From an uncultured Mycoplasmatota bacterium (GTDB lineage Bacteria; Bacillota_I; Bacilli_A; RF39; UBA660), in contig UWSL01000013.1 of NCBI GenBank assembly GCA_900552975.1, positions 1-19,539 on the forward strand: a stretch of 19,539 nucleotides of DNA, in the 5' to 3' direction. Position numbers and translations under genes: made by a program. The notes beneath the pieces are model-generated. The model searched no databases and was not told where the DNA came from. It worked only from the letters and a program-made list of their open reading frames with translations. Of the stretch, positions 13,098-19,539 are shown piece after piece. Positions within the stretch are counted from its first letter, which is position 1. Each line of letters opens with the position of its first letter.

Positions 13098-14012
13098 ATG
13101 TTAATTATAGGAAGTCATGTTTCTTTTGGAAATAATCAGTTACTTGGTGCCGTTGAAGAAGCTTTATCGTATGGTGCGAATACTTTTATGTTCTATACAG
13201 GAGCCCCAACCAACACCGTAAGAAAAAAAATAGATGAAGCAGCAATTAAAAAAGCTCAGCAGTTAATGCAAGATAATAATATTGATATAGACAATGTAAT
13301 TTGTCATGCTCCATATATTGTTAATCCTGCCAATGCTACGAATTCAGATAAATATCAGTTTAGTATAGATTTTATTCGTAATGAACTAAAGCGCTGCGAT
13401 GAAATGGGCATTAAACAAATGGTTTTACATCCTGGTAGTGCTGTTAAAATTACTAAAGAAGAAGGATTAAATAACATTGTTAATGCCCTAAATAAAGTTC
13501 TAGATGGGACAACGCATTGTAAAATTCTTCTTGAAACGATGGCAGGCAAGGGCAGCGAGTGTGCTAGCACCATTGATGAAATGGCTTACTTAATAAAAAA
13601 TATAAAAAAACAAGATCAAATAGGTGTTTGCATTGATACTTGTCATATTAATGATGCCGGTTATGATTTAACGGATTTTGATTCTTATCTTACTGAATTT
13701 TCAACTAAAATAGGTCTTGAAAAGATTGGTTGTCTTCATATCAATGATTCTAAAAATCCATTAGCTTCCCATAAAGATCGTCACGCTAACCTTGGTAAAG
13801 GAACAATTGGCTTTACTACACTTTTAAAAATTATCTATCATGAAAAATTACAAAATATTCCTAAGATATTAGAAACTCCATACATAGGAGATACTGATGA
13901 TGATAAAAATCGTTTATATCCTCCTTACAAATATGAAATTGCTATGATTAGAGAACAAAAATATGACGATAATTATTATGAAAAAATTCGTCAAGATTAT
14001 CAAAAAAAGTAG
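13098..14012 (+). CDS. nfo: Endonuclease IV (AP endonuclease)
   Basis: Zinc-dependent apurinic/apyrimidinic endonuclease of base excision repair. The 304-residue TIM-barrel protein carries all the family metal-site motifs in order: GSHVSF (His7), CHAPYIVN, VLHPGS, LLETMAGKGSE, IDTCHINDAGYD, LHINDSKN, DRHANLGKGTIG and a final ETPY glutamate. The ATG at 13098 is chosen because GGTGA lies just upstream, the promoter sits at 13053-13081, and the family N-terminus (short strand then GSHVS) begins here. The longer open frame upstream starts in the terminator of the preceding gene. The TAG stop lies in the gene's own terminator hairpin. Confidence 0.95.
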   Translation: MLIIGSHVSFGNNQLLGAVEEALSYGANTFMFYTGAPTNTVRKKIDEAAIKKAQQLMQDNNIDIDNVICHAPYIVNPANATNSDKYQFSIDFIRNELKRCDEMGIKQMVLHPGSAVKITKEEGLNNIVNALNKVLDGTTHCKILLETMAGKGSECASTIDEMAYLIKNIKKQDQIGVCIDTCHINDAGYDLTDFDSYLTEFSTKIGLEKIGCLHINDSKNPLASHKDRHANLGKGTIGFTTLLKIIYHEKLQNIPKILETPYIGDTDDDKNRLYPPYKYEIAMIREQKYDDNYYEKIRQDYQKK

Positions 14013-14027
14013 CTTTGCTCTTTTTTT
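14002..14027 (+). terminator. Terminator of nfo containing its stop codon
   Basis: Seven A residues and G (14002-14009), a bulged T, then AGC pair with GCT and CTTTTTTT (14017-14027) around a TTT loop. The TAG stop (14010-14012) is inside the stem. Confidence 0.65.
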
Positions 14028-14066
14028 AAAACTTTATTGACGAACGTACGTTTAGGAGGGATGAAA

Positions 14067-15398
14067 ATGTCTAACTTATTTGATAATGTTAATAATGTCT
14101 ATCAGCCTTTAGCTGAATTAATGCGTCCTCATACTCTCGATGATTTTATTGGTCAAGAACATCTTGTAGGACCAAATACAGCCTTGCGCCAAATGATTGA
14201 AAGTGATCATATTACTTCCATGATCTTCTGGGGACCACCCGGAGTCGGAAAGACTACTTTAGCTAAAATAATTGCCGACAAAACAAACTCTGTTTTTAAA
14301 GAACTAAGCGCAGTTACGGCCGGCGTTAAAGATATTAAAGATTTAATTGCTGAAGCTGAATACAATAAAATGAATGGTCATAAAACAATCCTTTTTGTGG
14401 ATGAAATTCACCGTTTTAATAAAGCTCAACAAGATGCCTTCTTACCATTTGTTGAAAGAGGAGATATCATTCTAATTGGAGCAACCACTGAAAATCCTTC
14501 TTTTGAAGTAAATAGCGCTTTATTATCGCGAACTAAAGTCTATGTTTTAAATAGTCTTTCCGAAGACAATATTCTGACTATTTTAAAGAAAGCTCTTACT
14601 AAATTAGGAAAAAATAATAAAAATGGTTTAATCATTCCTGAAGAATCTCTAAAAATAATTGCCAAAGTAAGTAATGGTGATGCTCGTAATTCTCTAAATA
14701 CCCTTGAAAATATCCTTAATATTCTCAAAAATGATACCAATTCATCACGATTAACTAAAGAAAAACTAATGGAAATTTTGCAAACTAATACTTTTATTTA
14801 TGATAAGGATGGGGAAGAACACTACAACTTAATCTCCGCTTTACATAAGTCAATGCGTAATTCTGACCCTGATGCTGCTCTATATTACTTAGCTCGTATG
14901 TTAGAAGCTGGAGAAAATCCTTTGTATGTTGCTCGTCGTTTGATTCGTTTTGCTTCTGAAGATATCGGCTTAGCTAACCCAACAGCCCTTCAACAGGCTA
15001 CTTCGGCCTACGAAGCTGCTCATTACATTGGTATGCCTGAATGTAACGTCAATTTAGCTCAAGCTGTTGTTTACTTAAGTCTAAGTCCTAAATCAAATTC
15101 CTTATATGTTGCTTATGAAAAAGCTCGTCTTGATGCCAAAAAAACAGCCCATTTAAAAGTACCTCTTCATTTACGCAATGCTGTAACTAAACTAGATGAA
15201 AAATTAGGTTATGGTAAAGACTATGAATACTCTCAAGAATATACTAATAAAATTACTGGGATGTATTGCCTACCTAATGAAATAAAAGACCATCAATATT
15301 ACCAACCAGCTCCTATTGGTAAAGAAAAAGCTATTCAAGATGAATTGGCTAAAATAAATCAAATTAAAACTAACTTACGTAACCAAAATAAAAACTAA
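14067..15398 (+). CDS. rarA: Replication-associated recombination protein A (MgsA/RarA AAA+ ATPase)
   Basis: A 443-residue AAA+ ATPase related to clamp loaders that acts at stalled replication forks. Seen: N-terminal PLAELMRPHTLDDFIGQEHLVG, Walker A GPPGVGKT (56-63), Walker B VDEIHRFN (111-118), sensor 1 IGATTENPSFEVNSALLSR with its arginine, then the family C-terminal part with NGDARNSLNTLENIL, the SMRNSDPDAALYYLARM segment and EDIGLANP. Length is normal. AGGAGGG (14054-14060) decides the start: it abuts the in-frame ATG at 14061 but lies six bases from the ATG at 14067. The gene follows nfo at 54 bases behind a terminator. I do not see a clear promoter in that gap, so read-through from nfo is possible. 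Confidence 0.95.
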   Translation: MSNLFDNVNNVYQPLAELMRPHTLDDFIGQEHLVGPNTALRQMIESDHITSMIFWGPPGVGKTTLAKIIADKTNSVFKELSAVTAGVKDIKDLIAEAEYNKMNGHKTILFVDEIHRFNKAQQDAFLPFVERGDIILIGATTENPSFEVNSALLSRTKVYVLNSLSEDNILTILKKALTKLGKNNKNGLIIPEESLKIIAKVSNGDARNSLNTLENILNILKNDTNSSRLTKEKLMEILQTNTFIYDKDGEEHYNLISALHKSMRNSDPDAALYYLARMLEAGENPLYVARRLIRFASEDIGLANPTALQQATSAYEAAHYIGMPECNVNLAQAVVYLSLSPKSNSLYVAYEKARLDAKKTAHLKVPLHLRNAVTKLDEKLGYGKDYEYSQEYTNKITGMYCLPNEIKDHQYYQPAPIGKEKAIQDELAKINQIKTNLRNQNKN

Positions 15399-15415
15399 TC
15401 ATCAAAGATAATTAG
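15385..15415 (-). terminator. Terminator of the minus-strand gene, overlapping both convergent stop codons
   Basis: Arms 15395-15403 and 15407-15415 form a 9-bp stem with a 3-base loop. On the minus-strand RNA the one imperfect position is a G-U pair, and the stem is followed by TTTTTATTTT (plus 15385-15394). On the plus strand the same position is a C-A mismatch with no T-run, so it serves the minus strand. It covers the rarA stop and the TGA of the minus-strand gene. Confidence 0.65.
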
Positions 15416-15662
15416 CGTATTTAATTGTATATTCTTTTAGTAATTTCTTGATTTTAATGAAATTCTCTTCCGAATAATTACTTTTATATTTTTCTATATC
15501 AAAGATTCCATGATTAGATAAAATATTTTTCCAATTCTGTTTTATAAAACGATATGTAAAATCAAGTTCTTCATTACTTAAACCAATACCTTTATTAATA
15601 GCAAAATTATTTACATCATTAATATCCATATTATTTATATATCTTTCAATTAATACAAACAT
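15402..15662 (-). CDS. DUF2624 (YqfT)-like small protein
   Basis: An 86-residue protein, the only minus-strand gene in the window. The pattern LIERYINNMDINDVNNFAINKGIGLSNEEL spread over the first half, then a helix with IKQNW, a short FDIEKYKSN stretch and a closing helix IKIKKLLKEYT, resembles the DUF2624/YqfT layout (I-N-x-I, then K-x-x-I-x-L-T/S-x-E, then NIFN). yqfT lies next to nfo in B. subtilis, and nfo is two genes away here, which mildly supports the call. Function is unknown. The start at 15662 is chosen because AGGTGA lies five bases upstream of that ATG; the in-frame ATG at 15689 lies upstream of that site. It is convergent with rarA, stop codons three bases apart, and divergent from the PBP gene. 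Confidence 0.5.
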   Translation of the reverse strand: MFVLIERYINNMDINDVNNFAINKGIGLSNEELDFTYRFIKQNWKNILSNHGIFDIEKYKSNYSEENFIKIKKLLKEYTIKYANYL

Positions 15663-15758
15663 ATAATCACCTAATATAATATATTCCAAAATAGTTAATT
15701 ATATACAATAATTATTATAAATATTATTTAATTACTCATACTAATAATGGTGATTTAG

Positions 15759-17684
15759 ATGAAAAAAATCTATTACTTACTTTTATTGGTATTAACGAGT
15801 ATTATAAGTTATCGTTTTATTAAACTTCGTTTTATTGACTACGATAAATATTATGAAAAATACTTAAATATGTCTAATAAAATTGTCTATGGAGCTTCAG
15901 CTCCTCGTGGTCGTATTCTTGATCGCAATGGCAAAATTTTAGTTGATAATGTCGGAATCAATACTATTGTTTATCATAAAATTGCCGATATTGATGAAAT
16001 AGCATTAGCTAAACAAATACTTACGGTTTTAGATTATCAAAAAATTGCTTCCATTAATGAATTAAAAAAATATTATCTTCTAACTAATAGTGGTGATGAA
16101 CTACTGACAGATTCTGAAAAAGAATTATATAATCATCGTAAAATAACCACTAAAGATGTTGAAAATATTAAACTATCTCGTCTTGATAAAAAAATATTAA
16201 ACTACAATGAAGAAGAAAAGAAACTTATTCATATGTACTACCAATTAAATAAAGGATATTTTTATTCAAGTAAAATAATTGCTGAAGATGTCAATAATGA
16301 AACTTGTGCTAAAATAAATGCTAAAAATTTACCAGGTTTAACTTGTGAATATACAGTTAAAAGAGTATATCTTTATGATACAATGAATGCTTTATATGGT
16401 AATGTCGGTCAGATAAATGAACTTAACAAAGATTATTATTTAAAAAAGGGTTATACTCTTGATGATACTGTTGGCATTAGCTACTTAGAAAAAGAATATG
16501 ATGATTATTTAAAAGGAACTAAAGCTAAATACTTAGTTGATAAAAATAATCAATTAGTGTTGTTAGAAAACTCTAAAATAGGTAATGATATTATGCTAAG
16601 TATTGATATAGATTTACAATTAAAAATAAATGAAATAATTAAAAAAAATATCGATTTAGCTAGTACCCTAAAAAATACAAAATATTATAATACTTCATAT
16701 GTAATTATAAGTGACCCAAATACTGGCGAAATAATAGCTAGTACTGGATTAAGTAAAGTAAATGGCTCCTTTAAAGATGTTACTCGTAATATCTTAACAT
16801 CTTCTTTTACTGTTGGTTCTGTTATAAAAGCCTCAACTATTAGTGTTGGTTATCAAAATAACCTTATCAAAGAAGGAGCTAAGATAAATGATTCCTGCAT
16901 TAAGTTATATCGTGTTCCGACTAAATGCTCTTTTAAAAGACTTGGTTTTATTGATGATATTACAGCTTTAAAAACTTCTAGTAATTATTATCAATTTAAA
17001 ATTGCCATTGCCTTAACCGGTAAAAAATATAAAAAAAATATGAAACTTGGTGTCACTGAACGAGAATTTAATATTTATCGTGATACTTTAGCTAGCTTTG
17101 GTTTAGGCTCCTCAACTGGTATAGATTTAGAAAATGAATCCTTAGGAATAAAAGGAAGTACAATTGCTGATGATTTACTCCTTAACTTAGCAATCGGTCA
17201 ATACGATACCTACACACCTTTACAATTAACTAATTATATTAATACAGTAGCTAAAGATGGCAATAGATATGCTCTTCATTACTTAAAAAATGTTCAAAGT
17301 AAAAATAATATCATTTATGAATATGAACCAAAACTTCTAAATACTGTAACAGGTACCAACTTTCCACGCATTAAAGAAGGATTAAGACAAGTTTTATATA
17401 ATGGAACAGGCCGTGGTTATACTGACAAAAAGTATAAACCGGCTGGTAAAACCGGAACTTCTGAAGTTGTCTATAGTAAAGACGTTACAACTATTAATCA
17501 AACTTATGCCATGTTTGCTCCTTATGATAATCCCAAGTATTCTATTGTTGTTATAAGTCCTAATATTTCTTATAATAATAAAAAAGATAATTATATAGCA
17601 CCTATAAATCGTTATATTTCCAAAGAAGTAAGCAAATTATTGTTTGAAAATTCCAAAATATATGATACAATAGGAACGGATTAA
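15759..17684 (+). CDS. Class B penicillin-binding protein (PBP2/FtsI family transpeptidase)
   Basis: Peptidoglycan D,D-transpeptidase anchored in the membrane, 641 residues. One N-terminal helix (about 3-22), then the PBP dimerisation domain starting with APRGRILDRNGKIL, and the transpeptidase domain with all three catalytic motifs: S354-V-I-K357 (context VGSVIKAS), S407-S-N409 and K564-T-G566. The conserved GQ dipeptide before the TPLQL-type segment is present. The extracytoplasmic part has two close cysteine pairs (C-x12-C in the dimerisation region, C-x9-C after the SxxK motif). No PASTA domain is visible. Whether it serves elongation or division cannot be settled, so no symbol is given. 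GGTGA (15749-15753) serves the ATG. rpmG follows after 17 bases, so it heads an apparent PBP-rpmG-efp operon. Confidence 0.9.
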   Translation: MKKIYYLLLLVLTSIISYRFIKLRFIDYDKYYEKYLNMSNKIVYGASAPRGRILDRNGKILVDNVGINTIVYHKIADIDEIALAKQILTVLDYQKIASINELKKYYLLTNSGDELLTDSEKELYNHRKITTKDVENIKLSRLDKKILNYNEEEKKLIHMYYQLNKGYFYSSKIIAEDVNNETCAKINAKNLPGLTCEYTVKRVYLYDTMNALYGNVGQINELNKDYYLKKGYTLDDTVGISYLEKEYDDYLKGTKAKYLVDKNNQLVLLENSKIGNDIMLSIDIDLQLKINEIIKKNIDLASTLKNTKYYNTSYVIISDPNTGEIIASTGLSKVNGSFKDVTRNILTSSFTVGSVIKASTISVGYQNNLIKEGAKINDSCIKLYRVPTKCSFKRLGFIDDITALKTSSNYYQFKIAIALTGKKYKKNMKLGVTEREFNIYRDTLASFGLGSSTGIDLENESLGIKGSTIADDLLLNLAIGQYDTYTPLQLTNYINTVAKDGNRYALHYLKNVQSKNNIIYEYEPKLLNTVTGTNFPRIKEGLRQVLYNGTGRGYTDKKYKPAGKTGTSEVVYSKDVTTINQTYAMFAPYDNPKYSIVVISPNISYNNKKDNYIAPINRYISKEVSKLLFENSKIYDTIGTD

Positions 17685-17701
17685 AAAAGGAGGGCAGTAC
17701 T

Positions 17702-17866
17702 ATGGCAAAAAATGAAAATAGACCTAATATTACACTTGTTTGTACAGAATGTAAACATGAAAATTACACAACTGAAAAAAACAAAAAAAATGATCCTGAA
17801 AAAATGGAAATCAAAAAATTTTGTAAATGGTGTAATAAAGCAACTGTTCATAAAGAGAAAAAATAG
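17702..17866 (+). CDS. rpmG: 50S ribosomal protein L33
   Basis: A 54-residue protein. The central pattern NITLVCTECKHENY, then KNDPEKMEIKKFC and a final Lys-rich end, is that of L33 in the large ribosomal subunit. Four cysteines (CTEC and CKWC) make this the zinc-binding form, in contrast to zinc-independent paralogues that many Bacillota induce under zinc limitation. AGGAGGG at 17688-17694, seven bases from the ATG, is one of the strongest Shine-Dalgarno sites in the window, fitting a ribosomal protein. It lies 17 bases after the PBP gene and 15 bases before efp, probably on one transcript. Confidence 0.93.
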   Translation: MAKNENRPNITLVCTECKHENYTTEKNKKNDPEKMEIKKFCKWCNKATVHKEKK

Positions 17867-17881
17867 TTTAGAGGTGTTAAA

Positions 17882-18448
17882 ATGAATGGCTTAATTAATA
17901 TTAATGACATTAAAAATGGTATGACTATTATCTATGATGGTAAGTTATACTTAGTTCAAAGCTTCCAACATGTAAAACCAGGTAAAGGCGCTGCCTTCAT
18001 GAAGGTTAAAATGCGTAATTTAAAAACAGGAGCAAACATCGAAGAAACTATTAATAGTAGTATAAAGGTTGAAAAAGCTCATGTAGATAAGAAAAAAATG
18101 TCTTACTTATATAATAGTGGAACTGGTTATATTTTCATGGACAATGAAACATATGAACAAATTGAAGTACCAGAAGACACATTAGCAGAAGAAAAGAAAT
18201 TCTTAAAAGAAAACATGGAAGTACAATTAGATTTCTATCAAGGTGATATTATTGGTGTTACTTTACCAGAAAAAGTTGAATATGAAGTAATCGAAACAAC
18301 TGAAGCTGTTAAGGGAAATACTACTAATAACGCTCAAAAAGATGCCACTTTGGAAAATGGTTATGTTGTAAAAGTACCATTATTTATATCTCAAGGTGAA
18401 AAAATTATCGTATCTACATTAGATGGAAAATATTCAAGTAGAGCTTAA
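17882..18448 (+). CDS. efp: Elongation factor P
   Basis: Translation factor that rescues ribosomes stalled on consecutive prolines. The 188-residue protein has the three-domain family layout: KOW-like N-terminal domain with the loop KPGKGAAF, where Lys35 is the equivalent of the residue modified in E. coli (Lys34) and B. subtilis (Lys32), a middle OB domain starting near residue 65, and a C-terminal OB domain ending with FISQGEKIIVSTLDGKYSSRA, the usual EF-P finish. The pattern PGKG around the Lys matches bacteria that keep a Lys at the tip; which modification is used cannot be read from this window. AGAGGTG at 17870-17876 serves the ATG. Third gene of the apparent PBP-rpmG-efp operon, closed by a terminator. 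Confidence 0.96.
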   Translation: MNGLININDIKNGMTIIYDGKLYLVQSFQHVKPGKGAAFMKVKMRNLKTGANIEETINSSIKVEKAHVDKKKMSYLYNSGTGYIFMDNETYEQIEVPEDTLAEEKKFLKENMEVQLDFYQGDIIGVTLPEKVEYEVIETTEAVKGNTTNNAQKDATLENGYVVKVPLFISQGEKIIVSTLDGKYSSRA

Positions 18449-18460
18449 CAAAAGCTTTTG

Positions 18461-18488
18461 AAGTGTTAACATACGTTAGCACTTTTTT
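18461..18488 (+). terminator. Terminator of the PBP-rpmG-efp operon
   Basis: A 10-bp stem (18461-18470 with 18475-18484, one G-U pair), loop ATAC and T residues to 18488, 12 bases after the efp stop. Confidence 0.85.
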
Positions 18489-18565
18489 AATTTATAAATT
18501 TCTTAAAAAAAGTTACATAAAATATGTCAAAGTTTTCATAAAAAAAGCTCAAAGACCAAGATATA

Positions 18566-18574
18566 TGGTAAAAT
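18566..18574 (+). promoter_or_regulatory. Probable extended -10 promoter of the hydrolase gene
   Basis: TGG at 18566-18568 followed by TAAAAT at 18569-18574. A second candidate, TGT with TATAGA, lies at 18576-18584. Neither has a recognisable -35, so which is used is open. The gap between the efp terminator and the hydrolase start (18489-18621) otherwise shows nothing clear. Confidence 0.45.
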
Positions 18575-18621
18575 ATGTTATAGAAAGCTTAAAAAAAGCG
18601 TATTATTTAATGGGTGATTAT

Positions 18622-19350
18622 ATGTATAAATATAATGGGATTAATATTAACTATAAGGATTACGGAAAGAAAGAACAACCAGCCTTAGTATTTCTCCATG
18701 GTTGGGGACAAAACATTGCAATGATGGAACCAATTGCTAATCCTTTTGCCAATACACATCGTATAATAATTTTAGACTTACCTGGCTTTGGGAAATCTGA
18801 TGAACCAGACTCAGCTTGGACTATTTTTGATTATGCTAAAATGTTAGCTAGTTTGTTAGAAAAATTAAAAATAGATAATCCTACATTAATAGGTCATTCA
18901 TTTGGAGGTAAAATAAGCATTGCTTATGCAAAAAATTATCCTGTCTCAAAATTAGTTCTTTTAGCCAGTCCTTACAAAGTTAAAATCAAAGAACCATCAA
19001 CAAAAGTAAAAATCTTAAAAAAATTAAAAACTGTCCCTGGGTTAAATAAATTAGCCGAAAGTATGAAAAAACACTTGGGGTCAACTGATTATAAAAATGC
19101 TTCCCCATTAATGCGTGAAATTCTTGTTAAACATATCAATACTGATTTAACAAATGATGCTGCTAAAATAAAGTGTCCGACCTTACTAATTTGGGGAACT
19201 AACGATGAAGCTGTTCCGTATAGTGATGCCCAAGAACTTGAAAAGATAATTGCTAATTGTGGTCTTGTAACCTATGAAGGATGTACCCATTATGCTTATC
19301 TTGAACGTTTAAATCAAACTATAAGTGTTTTAAAGTCCTTTTTTGAATGA
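18622..19350 (+). CDS. Alpha/beta hydrolase fold protein
   Basis: A 242-residue hydrolase with a complete triad: nucleophile Ser93 in GHSFGG, Asp195 in WGTNDEAVP, His223 in CTHYAY. The oxyanion-loop motif HGWGQ (26-30) and DLPGFGKSD (52-60) are standard for the fold. A helical cap lies between about 120 and 180. The substrate cannot be predicted: esterase, acyl hydrolase and C-C hydrolase are all possible. No signal peptide. The start at 18622 is chosen because GGGTGA (18612-18617) lies four bases upstream. The open frame extends back to the efp terminator, but that extension has no Shine-Dalgarno and would start inside the terminator. It ends with TGA, 14 bases before the next gene, so the two are probably co-transcribed. 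Confidence 0.88.
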   Translation: MYKYNGININYKDYGKKEQPALVFLHGWGQNIAMMEPIANPFANTHRIIILDLPGFGKSDEPDSAWTIFDYAKMLASLLEKLKIDNPTLIGHSFGGKISIAYAKNYPVSKLVLLASPYKVKIKEPSTKVKILKKLKTVPGLNKLAESMKKHLGSTDYKNASPLMREILVKHINTDLTNDAAKIKCPTLLIWGTNDEAVPYSDAQELEKIIANCGLVTYEGCTHYAYLERLNQTISVLKSFFE

Positions 19351-19364
19351 AAGAAGTGTGAAGT

Positions 19365-19539
19365 ATGAAAACAATCTTTATAATAAGTTTAATCATTTAT
19401 CTAGTATATATTAATATAATTAGTACCAAATCCATTCATATGCTCCAACAAAATCGCTACAATCGTGGCTATCGATACATAAAGTGGATTATTAAAAATA
19501 GAAAAGAAAATTTTTTAAATTTTACTTTAATCTTTTTTT
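19365..19539 (+). CDS. Start of a membrane protein, cut by the window edge; possibly a membrane-anchored Mur ligase (MurF-like)
   Basis: An open frame of 58 codons running off the window without a stop. It begins with a hydrophobic helix (about residues 3-20), then HMLQQNRYNRGYRYIKWIIKN, then a second hydrophobic stretch beginning near the edge. The L-Q-x-N-x-Y-x-x-x-R-Y-x-x-W pattern after a first membrane helix resembles the N-terminal membrane extension that I recall on MurF-type ligases of some Bacillota. Only the extension is visible, no catalytic motif, so this is a guess. The Shine-Dalgarno is weak (GAAG-type before the ATG). The gene follows the hydrolase at 14 bases on the same strand. 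Confidence 0.5.
   Translation, partial: MKTIFIISLIIYLVYINIISTKSIHMLQQNRYNRGYRYIKWIIKNRKENFLNFTLIFF

Noticed and set aside
18463..18621. A 53-codon N-terminal extension of the alpha/beta hydrolase.
   Set aside because: It begins inside the efp terminator, has no ribosome site, and the hydrolase fold starts cleanly at the ATG at 18622.
1..19539. Mycoplasma-type code (TGA as Trp), suggested by the high AT content.
   Set aside because: Four genes end cleanly at TGA before terminators or next genes, and tryptophans are encoded by TGG.
1..19539. CRISPR arrays, insertion sequences, prophage genes, tRNA or rRNA.
   Set aside because: No regularly spaced direct repeats, transposase motifs, phage proteins or cloverleaf/rRNA sequences were seen; the intergenic spaces are too short for most of these.

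Overview
This window is chromosomal DNA of a very AT-rich, low-GC Gram-positive bacterium. TGA is a genuine stop codon (it ends the yneF-like, acidic membrane protein, DUF2624-like and hydrolase genes), so this is not a TGA=Trp Mollicute. An intact class B penicillin-binding protein argues for a peptidoglycan wall. Gene content and order recall Bacillus (tkt-sirA-yneF, parE-parC, ylbD-ylbE, nfo with a YqfT-like gene nearby), so a reduced, host-associated lineage of Bacilli (RF39- or Erysipelotrichales-like) is the best inference. The exact taxon cannot be fixed from this window.

Layout. 1-2900: transketolase, a SirA-like regulator of replication initiation and the small membrane protein YneF, the same order as in B. 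subtilis. 2900-3700: a single-pass membrane protein with a long acidic cytoplasmic tail, not recognised. 3786-8282: topoisomerase IV (parE-parC), translationally linked. 8329-8890: small ylbD- and ylbE-like genes, the first with its Shine-Dalgarno inside a terminator-like hairpin. 8976-9704: a lone type IV prepilin-like gene. 9890-13024: a 1044-residue fusion of an FAD-dependent oxidoreductase with a polytopic GT-C-like membrane glycosyltransferase. 13098-15398: endonuclease IV and the AAA+ ATPase RarA. 15402-15662: the only minus-strand gene, DUF2624/YqfT-like. 15759-18448: an apparent operon of penicillin-binding protein, ribosomal protein L33 and elongation factor P. 18622 to the end: an alpha/beta hydrolase and the start of a membrane protein cut by the window edge.

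Most genes serve core processes: replication, topology and repair (SirA-like, ParE/ParC, Nfo, RarA), envelope building (PBP, the fusion, perhaps the final partial gene) and translation (L33, EF-P). Units are short, with strong sigma-A-type promoters (several with an extended -10), short leaders and compact intrinsic terminators that often overlap stop codons. I see no tRNA, rRNA, CRISPR array, insertion sequence or phage gene. No gene-free stretch exceeds 200 bases.

The most unusual items are the oxidoreductase/GT-C fusion, the SirA-like gene with an inverted repeat over its promoter and Shine-Dalgarno, the terminator-like hairpin holding the ylbD Shine-Dalgarno, a glycine at the quinolone-associated Glu84 position of ParC, and the orphan prepilin.
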